Source: Burkholderia sp. SRS-W-2-2016 (GTDB lineage Bacteria > Pseudomonadota > Gammaproteobacteria > Burkholderiales > Burkholderiaceae). Taken from it: DNA of 64,000 bases. A model generated the notes under the pieces. That model ran no database searches. It saw only the letters and a program-made list of their open reading frames with translations, and had not been told where the DNA came from. Numbering within the stretch: the stretch's first letter is position 1; every line of letters starts with the position of its first letter. The stretch is taken from NCBI RefSeq assembly GCF_001931485.1, contig NZ_MSDV01000001.1, positions 22,279 to 86,278 of the forward strand. Reading direction: 5' to 3'. The translations under genes and the position numbers were made by a program. Positions 57,506 to 64,000 of the stretch are shown in pieces.

Positions 57506-59067
57506 GCTACTCTCCTGAGACGGGCGCGTTCGGCCATGCCATAGAGGTAGTCCAGCGTATCGAAGCGATAGCTCTCAAACTCGATGGGATTCTGGTCCGC
57601 CAGATGAATGCGAGGCTGACAAAAATCCAGATGTGGCAACAGGTAGTAGTCCAGCGTCGATTCGTTGGTCTGGTCGAGGCGCACGGCAACCGTGATGTCC
57701 GGCAGAAGACTGGTATCGAAGCGCACCTTCCAGTGATTGCGACCACTGTCATGTGCCTGACAACGGGCGAGTACGATGCAGGCTGTGAACTCCTCGTTGA
57801 CCGTCAGCAGGTCGGTTGCGGGGTCGCGTATCACTGTGCCACCCAAATCCGCGATTTTCGTTTCGGTTTGTGAGACGATTTGCGGATGGAGTTGCCGCAG
57901 GAAGCGGTTGGTTTCGATGTAACGGTAATCCCGGCCGGGTGTAAAACCAACGGTCTGATACGCGCGAATCAGACTGCCAAAACGGTAAACGTAGACTGAC
58001 GTGGATGGCATGCCATCGGTTTCATCAATCACGACACCAGAAAGAAATCCTCGACTCCGGTACAGGCCGCGCAGCCTCTCGATTAATTCCTCGTTTGAAT
58101 AGCGACGCGCACGGGCTCTCATGATGCCCTGAGCCGTGTAGAACGTCTCGCTCGGAACAATTGCCTGAAATGCACCTTCTTTTCGAATCCACATATCAGG
58201 TGTGTTGGTCACACGCATCTTCTTCAGCTTGAACGACACACGGTTGTACACGTTATTGCCGATGTATTTCTCGTTGGTCAACACCTCGCGTACCGTGGCT
58301 CGTGTCCATTCCCGGTCGAGGTCAGTCCGAACGCGCATACCGTTCAGACGCGCGGCGATTTCGTATTCGTCGAGCGACTCATCGATAAACCAGTCGTAGA
58401 TGAGGTTGACCGTTCGCACCTCGCTTTCCGGCCCCGGCATGAGAATCACCCGGTCCGTCTGGAGGCTTTTATGTTCGCCGCGGTGCAATTCTGCTTTCAT
58501 AAGGCCATGGTCATCGACCAACACGCGCCGCAATCCATAGCCTGCCGGCCCTCCTTGCCGGAACCCCATTTCAATCAAGCGGCACTGGCCTGCGAACACC
58601 TTAGCCGACAGTTCCCGGCTGTATTCGCCAGCCATGGCCCGCTTGACGCCTTTGACGATAGTCGAGACCGGTGAGCCGTCGTTCTCAAACTGCTCGGCGC
58701 AGTACGCGACCTGAATGCCGGCGCGGCGGCAGATGTACTCGTAGTACGCGCTCTCGTCAGCATCCTGGAATCGCCCCCATCGACTCACGTCGTAAACAAG
58801 GATGACGCAAAAGTCAGCATTGCCATTGGCGACATCAGCGATGAGATTTTGAAGCGCCTGACGGCCGTCAATCCGTAGCCCGCTCTTACCCTCATCGGCA
58901 TACGTACGGACAATTTGGAATCCGCGACGGGCAGCGTAGTCTCGAATCCGGTCGCGCTGATTTTCGGTGGAATACTGCTGGTGTTCGGTCGACATGCGTA
59001 CGTATTCCGCTGCGCGCCCGGCAGAAGAACTGGCGTCGACCGGCGCATCCGCGCTATTGAATGACAT
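57502..59067 (-). CDS. Large serine recombinase
   Basis: 521 aa from ATG 59065-59067. Resolvase catalytic domain at ~17-160: EYVRMSTEHQQYS carries the catalytic Ser, YDVSRWGRFQDADES supplies the conserved Arg residues. The recombinase domain follows (GFRQGGPAGYGLRR, then ATVREVLTNEKYIGNNVYN). The C-terminus lacks an obvious zinc-ribbon; the separate zinc-ribbon gene just upstream may supply it. First gene of a three-gene coupled operon with two ParB-family proteins. Likely an integrase or resolvase for this element. Confidence 0.9.
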   Translation of the reverse strand: MSFNSADAPVDASSSAGRAAEYVRMSTEHQQYSTENQRDRIRDYAARRGFQIVRTYADEGKSGLRIDGRQALQNLIADVANGNADFCVILVYDVSRWGRFQDADESAYYEYICRRAGIQVAYCAEQFENDGSPVSTIVKGVKRAMAGEYSRELSAKVFAGQCRLIEMGFRQGGPAGYGLRRVLVDDHGLMKAELHRGEHKSLQTDRVILMPGPESEVRTVNLIYDWFIDESLDEYEIAARLNGMRVRTDLDREWTRATVREVLTNEKYIGNNVYNRVSFKLKKMRVTNTPDMWIRKEGAFQAIVPSETFYTAQGIMRARARRYSNEELIERLRGLYRSRGFLSGVVIDETDGMPSTSVYVYRFGSLIRAYQTVGFTPGRDYRYIETNRFLRQLHPQIVSQTETKIADLGGTVIRDPATDLLTVNEEFTACIVLARCQAHDSGRNHWKVRFDTSLLPDITVAVRLDQTNESTLDYYLLPHLDFCQPRIHLADQNPIEFESYRFDTLDYLYGMAERARLRRVA

Positions 59068-59222
59068 GCTCCACCCCGCAACTCAGACACCGACAGGCCG
59101 CACGCATCGGACGCAAATGGACGCCCAATGCGAACCATCGAATGGTCGCGGTTGAAAGCGAGCGGCGACAAGGCAAAGGTAGCAGGCTCGAAACCGATGT
59201 GTATCAAGTCATCTATTTGCAA

Positions 59223-59666
59223 TCACGTCGGCGGCGCGGTCGGCTCAGACAGTACGGCGATGTGAACGGTCCACGCGTCCATTTTTGCAACGCCGGCGTC
59301 AGCCGCGCGAGACAGCAGGTAGAAGCCAGAGTCCAGCGGCCGGGGAAGCTTGATGACGTCCATATTTGCAATTGCGCTGGAGGCCCGCCGCGCATTGCGC
59401 AATCGCTGCATACTGCGGTTGCGCTCGCAATACGCCGGATGCGCACCCCGATATTCACGCCAGTAGCGCGAGTGGCCCGCGCGCCATTTCGCCTGGGCGC
59501 GAGCCTGGTTGTCGCGATAGTCACTGTCGTTACGGAGCCGGTTGCTCTGCCAGTCGCGTCGCCGGGCGCGCTGACAAGCCTCCGAGGAGCAATATCGTTG
59601 GCGGGGGACATGCGGCAGCGGCGCAAACGCGTTGCCGCAGGCAAGACAAAAGCGGGTCGATTTCAT
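59223..59666 (-). CDS. Zinc-ribbon protein upstream of the recombinase
   Basis: 147 aa from ATG 59664-59666, with GGAGGGG upstream. Cys set CLACGNAFAPLP...RYCSSEACQRA (two CxxC-type pairs) then a basic Arg/Trp-rich region (RRRDWQSNRLRND, WRAGHSRYWREY). Looks like a DNA-binding accessory factor. A decayed copy of its first ~30 codons lies at 59945-60070. It stops 155 bp before the recombinase start, on the same strand. Confidence 0.75.
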   Translation of the reverse strand: MKSTRFCLACGNAFAPLPHVPRQRYCSSEACQRARRRDWQSNRLRNDSDYRDNQARAQAKWRAGHSRYWREYRGAHPAYCERNRSMQRLRNARRASSAIANMDVIKLPRPLDSGFYLLSRAADAGVAKMDAWTVHIAVLSEPTAPPT

Positions 59667-59746
59667 GGGCCCCTCCAGGTCAGGTTGCGACGGGCGCACG
59701 CAGAGGTTCCGACCTGTCACGGCGGACTCTGGTGTGTTAGAGACAT

Positions 59747-59835
59747 ACATTTTTCGGACAGACTTGCCGGCGAATCACACACTTTTCGGACAGGTCACAG
59801 CCGTCGGTGCTTGGAATCGCACATGTTTCGGTCGG
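59747..59835. repeat. Direct repeats, set A (ACATTTTTCGGACAG type)
   Basis: Three copies on the plus strand: 59747-59761, 59779-59793 and 59821-59835 (ACATGTTTCGGTCGG, more divergent). They lie 80-170 bp upstream of the zinc-ribbon gene. Resemble transposase- or recombinase-binding sites at an element end. Confidence 0.6.
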
Positions 59836-59944
59836 CCCGAAGTCATTGGTCAGCAGGAATCCGCGCACATACGGAAGCGCCGGGTAGATGTGACCCAATT
59901 CGCGCCGAAGTCAGAACGCGCATCGCGCAACCGCGGCTACGCTA

Positions 59945-60070
59945 GTAACACTGGCGGGCAAATAGCGGCGGCGGCGCGAACGCGTTGCCGCGAGCAAGGC
60001 AGAGGCGGGTCGATTTCAAGGGGCTCTCTAGGTCGCAGTGCAACGGGCGCATGCGGCCGTCTCGACCCGC
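59945..60070 (-). pseudogene. Decayed duplicate of the zinc-ribbon gene start
   Basis: Offset +353 bp from the intact copy: GCGGGTCGATTTCA at 59652 recurs at 60005. The start ATG is TTG here, the second Cys of the first CxxC is changed (CLARG), and the frame hits TAG at 59942-59944 after ~25 codons. About three in four bases match by eye over ~120 bp. Confidence 0.75.
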
Positions 60071-60277
60071 CGGCGAAATCACTGGCGTGGGAACGGATGG
60101 AGAAGGGGCATCCGTGCGCATCCAGCGGATTCCCATCACTGGCGAAAATCGCTAGAATTTCCTTACTTCAAGCGCAGTTTTTCGAAAAACGCGCGCGTGC
60201 GCGACCGCCGTCTGCCGACGGGAGAGCTCGTTTCTGGGGCTTCGAGCACAACGCATTTGACGTGGCCCGGGTTTGAA

Positions 60278-60374
60278 TTTCTCGGATTATGCGTCCGCTT
60301 TTCTCACGTTATGCGTTCGCACTGGCTGGAGCGCCTTCTCTGGCAAGGGCCAGTTTCTCGGGATATGCGACCGT
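60278..60374. repeat. Direct repeats, set B (TTTCTC..TATGCG type)
   Basis: Three 21-bp copies on the plus strand at 60278, 60300 and 60354, consensus TTTCTC-RSRW-TATGCG-WYCG. Located upstream of the decayed zinc-ribbon copy just as set A lies upstream of the intact one; the shared core TTTYTCGG links the two sets. Confidence 0.6.
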
Positions 60375-60859
60375 CTACAGTGGGTGTAGTGTCGAGTGTC
60401 ACCATTTGCGAATATTTCGCCACAATTGACGAAAAATGCGGCCACAAATAGTGAAATTTTGCGAAATATCGCAAGATGACTCTCGGCGAAAGCCTAAGGC
60501 ATCGCGTTTTAGATATAAAAAATCTATCGGCAGGGTTTTGCGTGTGGCGACAACGATTTCACAATCAAGCGACACGCGACAGGGGAGCCGAGGACGATCG
60601 TCGAAGCAATTAAGAGGTCATACTCCGGGAGGCACACCCTCTTAGCTCACGAGGCCTTTGAAGTGTCGCAAGCTAAGAATACTGAAATTCGACTAGCTAT
60701 AAGCTTTGGGAATACAAAAACGCCTGCTAGTTATGCATATTGATTGCCCTTTGGTGTCTCTTTGTCGGATCGGAATTGATGGGACATCTCGGTAATGCCA
60801 GTAGAACGGAAACCGTAGTTTCACCAAGTTGACGAACCCCTGCGATATTGTGTGCAACG
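60375..60859. other. AT-rich gap right of the repeat sets
   Basis: Begins with TGTCGAGTGTCACC at about 60390 and several CGAAATAT/TTTGCGAA variants (60402-60470), possibly a further element terminus. No gene supported. Confidence 0.35.
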
Positions 60860-61491
60860 ATGAGCCTTCGTGAGTTCACGCCTCGCATTTGCTACCGATC
60901 CGACGACGGCAACGTAGTTGACGACTTCTAGGTGTATTCGAAGATGCGGAAGGCAATCTCGTTTCTTTTACAGGTTCGCAGAATGAGACGGAAGGGGGAT
61001 TCGTCGACAACTTCGAGTCTATTGACGTTTATTGGTCGTGGGAGGACCCGCATGGCCGTGCGCGTTCCAAGGCCGCGGACTTTGACCGCTTGTGGAACGG
61101 GGCAAATTCCGATCTGGGGCTCGAGATTCTGGATTTCACAGACGTAGCCAAGGAGTTGCTGCAGAAATACACGCCAGTATCTCCTCCCAGCCTCGATCCA
61201 GAGCAATTGGCTTGGCGCTCGCCACGTGAGAAGGCTTCCAGACGTCCTGGCTTGCCCGTCAATCTAAAGCTACGTTCGTATCAGCTAGACGCAATTCGTA
61301 ACTGGGTGGCTGCCCAAGGGAGAGGAATTCTCCAGATGGCGACAGGCGTTGGTAAAACGATCACAGCGCTGGCGGCAGCCGTGAAGCTGTCAGAACAGCT
61401 TGGGCTACAAGCATTAATCGTGATCTGCCCATATCGACATTTGGTGCAGCAATGGAGTCGTGAGGCTGAGAGCCGTGGCCATCCTGGATGA
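60860..61491 (+). pseudogene. Decayed PLD/DEAD-helicase gene
   Basis: Starts ATG 60860 (MSLREFTPRICYRSDDG) and meets TAG after DDF. In another frame it continues with FEDAEGNLVSFTGSQNETE, WSWEDPHGRARSKA, SYQLDAIRNWV and ATGVGKTITALAAA (Walker A). Intact relatives carry a PLD-like domain of roughly 100 residues between the first two pieces, so an internal deletion with a frame change is likely. The 3' part is lost after QQWSREAESRG. Remnant of a defence-type helicase. Confidence 0.75.
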
Positions 61492-61614
61492 CTCGGAGGC
61501 CATCCGAGAAGTCGCGAGATAACGTAGAAAATCGCGTGCGTTTGAACAGAACCCGGGTTCGCTGGTGTCCAGCATGTCTAGCCGGTGCGTTCTATGTGGA
61601 CTCGCGCGTCGTCT

Positions 61615-61944
61615 TCACGGGCACAGCCAACGCGGCAAACCTTCATCCACATGAGCAAGCGCGATGCTTTCCTCCGGGGTCATCTGCCGACCAGCAATGG
61701 TGTAATTCCGATCCAGCGCGATCGTGATCTTCCCGACTCTGTAGTCGACGCTAAATAAAACCCGTTGGCCTGGAAGAAATCCCGCGTGTTCTAGCAGTGA
61801 GTCAACAACCGGCATCCACGGAAATGCGACGCGCCGGCGCTGTTCCTCTGGGCTTTCCGTGTCGTTAGCCTGCTTCAGTTCAACAGAAACACTTGCGTGT
61901 TGTTCTCTGCTAACGCGACGCGGTTTAAGATTGGCCTTAGCCAT
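61615..61944 (-). CDS. symE: SymE-family protein
   Basis: 109 aa from ATG 61942-61944, with AGGAG 7 nt upstream. The AbrB-like SymE core reads FPWMPVVDSLLEHAGFLPGQRV followed by FSVDYRVGKITIAL. In E. coli SymE is a type I, SOS-induced toxin-like protein held down by the antisense RNA SymR; Burkholderia genomes carry many relatives. No LexA box was seen upstream here, and an antisense RNA was not identified. Confidence 0.8.
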   Translation of the reverse strand: MAKANLKPRRVSREQHASVSVELKQANDTESPEEQRRRVAFPWMPVVDSLLEHAGFLPGQRVLFSVDYRVGKITIALDRNYTIAGRQMTPEESIALAHVDEGLPRWLCP

Positions 61945-62774
61945 AGTCAACTCCTGGTATGAGTTGGTTGTGGTCAGCGGGCGGTGAGTGTTGGCGCACT
62001 CATCGCCCGCGCTTCGTTTACCTCTTGGTTCTCCTGTTACCTACATTCGTCGAGACCTGCGGTTCCGAGCTTCCATAGCAGCAGCGCTGCCTAGTACAGC
62101 TGGCGTCCTCGCTCTTGCAAATCAGCGCGGCAAGCACATTGCGCACAACCATCCGCTGCTGCACCGGCATCCGCGCCACAGTTTGAAACCTTCGTCGCCA
62201 CGGTTCATTACCAGATTGGCTGACACCGAATTCCTTTCGCAACAAAGCCCAACGTCTGCGAAATTGCACGTCAAAAACATGGGCGCGAATCAATAAGATA
62301 CCACCGTGGGTATCGCAAAAAGCCCTATTTAAAGGGCTTAAATCGATGTTTTCACTCAAAACTTTGCCGGCCGCCACAGTGCGAAGTCACGCCGCAAAAA
62401 CAGCCCCAATCACCCATCACCCACCCCAAGTTATCCACATCCCCCTCTGAATAACTCCTGTAAAACAGCCCCAACAAATTGTGGGCGAAACCTGAACAAA
62501 CCGGGCACGTATACCGGCCGCCAAAAACTTCTCCCAGGCTCCGCCCCTCTGTCCGCTCACGTTCCCAAGGGTTATCGATTCGGCAGCCTGTTGATCCGTA
62601 AACGAACTTCGAAGTTATCCACAGGCAACAGGGCGCCTTGTTAACTATTACTACGTATACGTATACAAAGAATATAAAAACCAGAGGCAGCGTTAACATC
62701 CCGCGCAACGTATACGCACACACCGCATCAAGCAACGAACCAAGCACCCAAGAAAAAGCGAGCAAGCGCCCGCG
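61945..62774. other. Long non-coding stretch with DnaA boxes and hairpins
   Basis: 830 bp. Two hairpins at 62297-62314 (GATACC/GGTATC) and 62320-62339 (AAGCCCT/AGGGCTT). Perfect DnaA boxes TTATCCACA at 62431-62439 and 62615-62623, both on the plus strand, with GGTTATCGAT between them. An AT-rich stretch (62640-62695) includes ACGTATACGTATAC. Open frames here do not look like genes. Confidence 0.55.
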
Positions 62775-63662
62775 TTAACCCAACGGCAAACAAATCTCCG
62801 TAACCAGCTCCGCAGGCGCCGTTTCCTTCGGATTATTCAAATACTCTTCAAACGCCGGCGCATCCGCTGCCTCCCGTCCGGACTGCACGAGCCACGTCCC
62901 ATACAGCCACTCATAAGCCGCCCGCATATCGCTATACGGCCCGACGTGCCGCAACACCGCATACTCCCCACCCTGTATACGCGTCACCGAAACCCCATCG
63001 CGAGCGTTAACCGCGACAGCCGACCGAACCTCATCCATCACCCGCCCCGGCAACAACACCGCCGCCTTCGACCTCAACTTTTGCTCTTCGACCACCCCCG
63101 GATCATCGAAGAACAGCCCGATCATCCGCACCTGCCCAGCCAGCAGATTGTGTTTGCCGAGCCACCCGAACAACGCATCGAAGGCCTTGCCGATCTGCAT
63201 ATAAGGCCCGACATGATCGACCGACACCACCTCCATCGGCTCTACAGAACGAATCGTCACTTCACGCATCATCGACATTTGATCGTCTCCTGAAAGCGCC
63301 GGCCGGAACCGGCTATGCGTGCCTTGTCGGCGATACTGCGCCGGCGGCACTCCGTATACCGTGCGAAACGTCCGCGAAAAAGACTGCAAACTGCTGTAGC
63401 CCGAGCGCTCGGCGATCTCGCCAATCGGCATCGAACTATTCGCGAGATGCCCCGCCGCGCGATGCAGCCGTAAACGCCGCACCGTCGTCGCGATCGTCTC
63501 GCCATACATCGCCTGATAAATCCGGTGCCAGTGATACGGCGACAGACACGCAATCTCCGCCAGCCGCTCAATGTCGAGCGGATCGTCCAGATGATCGTAA
63601 ATATGGTCGAGCACGCGAGCGAGCCGCGTTTCGTAGCGTTGCCGATGAGCCGATTCGTTCAT
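62775..63662 (-). CDS. AraC-family regulator with GyrI-like domain
   Basis: 295 aa from ATG 63660-63662. N-terminal AraC HTH pair (RLAEIACLSPYHWHRIYQ, IGEIAERSGYSSLQSFSRTF). C-terminal GyrI-like/SbmC-type effector domain from about residue 130 (YAVLRHVGPYSDMRAAYEWL). Same order as the Rob/SoxS-related regulators that bind small ligands. The frame is open 37 codons upstream but not conserved-looking. Ligand and targets unknown. Ordinary GC-rich chromosomal codon use, unlike the island. Confidence 0.9.
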   Translation of the reverse strand: MNESAHRQRYETRLARVLDHIYDHLDDPLDIERLAEIACLSPYHWHRIYQAMYGETIATTVRRLRLHRAAGHLANSSMPIGEIAERSGYSSLQSFSRTFRTVYGVPPAQYRRQGTHSRFRPALSGDDQMSMMREVTIRSVEPMEVVSVDHVGPYMQIGKAFDALFGWLGKHNLLAGQVRMIGLFFDDPGVVEEQKLRSKAAVLLPGRVMDEVRSAVAVNARDGVSVTRIQGGEYAVLRHVGPYSDMRAAYEWLYGTWLVQSGREAADAPAFEEYLNNPKETAPAELVTEICLPLG

Positions 63663-64000
63663 GACTGGACCGATAAAAATGGGCGATTGAGCATGCAAAC
63701 AAAGTAGCACGCCCGAGCAGCGCCGCCGTTTACCAAATCCTGCGAACTTCCGGAGCCGGCCGACCGTCAGCAAACCAAACTAATTAAGCATCCGCTGATG
63801 CAGCGAGTACGCGCAGTCCTCACAACGCGAACTCATCGAATCCAGGCAGGCGCAGCCCCGGCGCACCGTAAACCGACACACCGGTAAACCGGCAAAAACC
63901 GCAACCAGCCGCAGCAATCAACCGCCGCAACCGCCCGCACCCAGCACCCAGCATCGACCACCCAGCGTTAACCCACCCACACAACAAACCCCCAAAACCC
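63663..64000. other. Upstream region of the AraC-type gene
   Basis: 338 bp, GC-rich, without a recognisable gene, ending in a run of A/C-rich bases. It should contain the promoter of the AraC-type gene. Confidence 0.4.

Noticed and set aside
62352..62765. 137-aa minus-strand open frame
   Set aside because: Covers the DnaA boxes and AT-rich region, lacks a good start and has non-coding composition.

Overview
The window is a chromosomal segment of a Burkholderia-like betaproteobacterium, most likely Paraburkholderia. This rests on the gene order mnmE-yidC-yidD-rnpA-rpmH-dnaA-dnaN-gyrB, high GC, a Burkholderia-type Wsp chemosensory operon and a BPSL0761-family protein. Identifications come from reading translated sequence and motifs; no database search was run.

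Layout. 1-7.8 kb (minus): a Wsp operon wspA-B-C-D-E-F cut at the left edge inside wspF. It should control a diguanylate cyclase lying outside the window. 8-11.8 kb: two small genes, a tyrosine integrase that has lost its catalytic C-terminus and is flanked by an 11-bp direct repeat, and dinD behind a perfect LexA box. 11.8-22.9 kb: the core block mnmE (minus), a small HTH regulator (plus), yidC/yidD/rnpA/rpmH (minus) and dnaA, dnaN, gyrB (plus).

From the gyrB terminator (about 22.97 kb) to about 62 kb there is a large accessory island. 23-33 kb looks like a defence cluster: a trypsin-like protease, an unrecognised protein, a PD-(D/E)XK-type nuclease, a two-gene DUF4297 nuclease plus SMC-like ATPase pair resembling Lamassu-Cap4, and a PIN-like protein with a coiled coil and membrane segments. 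33.3-42.5 kb (minus) is a type I restriction-modification operon. It begins with a small DUF4258-like gene and a methylase-specificity fusion whose methylase motifs are degenerate, followed by hsdM, hsdS, hsdR and a YgjP-like metallohydrolase.

43-49 kb is a Tn7-like transposition operon (tnsA-tnsB-tnsC-tniQ, each overlapping the next) behind a repeat-rich left end. 49.5-55.3 kb carries probable cargo: a Phd-like remnant, a three-gene BPSL0761 operon, a tandem DUF6471 protein, a SWIM zinc-finger protein and a gene broken by one stop codon. 55.7-59.7 kb (minus) is a zinc-ribbon gene followed by a coupled operon of a large serine recombinase and two ParB-family proteins. To its right lie two sets of short direct repeats and a decayed duplicate of the start of the zinc-ribbon gene, which suggests stacked or truncated element ends. 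60.8-62 kb holds a decayed PLD/helicase gene and a symE-like gene. 62.3-62.7 kb is intergenic with two perfect DnaA boxes and an AT-rich stretch. An AraC-GyrI-type regulator closes the window.

The most unusual items are the recombinase/ParB/ParB module with its repeat-flanked end, the DUF4297-SMC pair, the PIN-membrane protein, and the catalytically degenerate methylase-specificity fusion in an otherwise normal type I operon.
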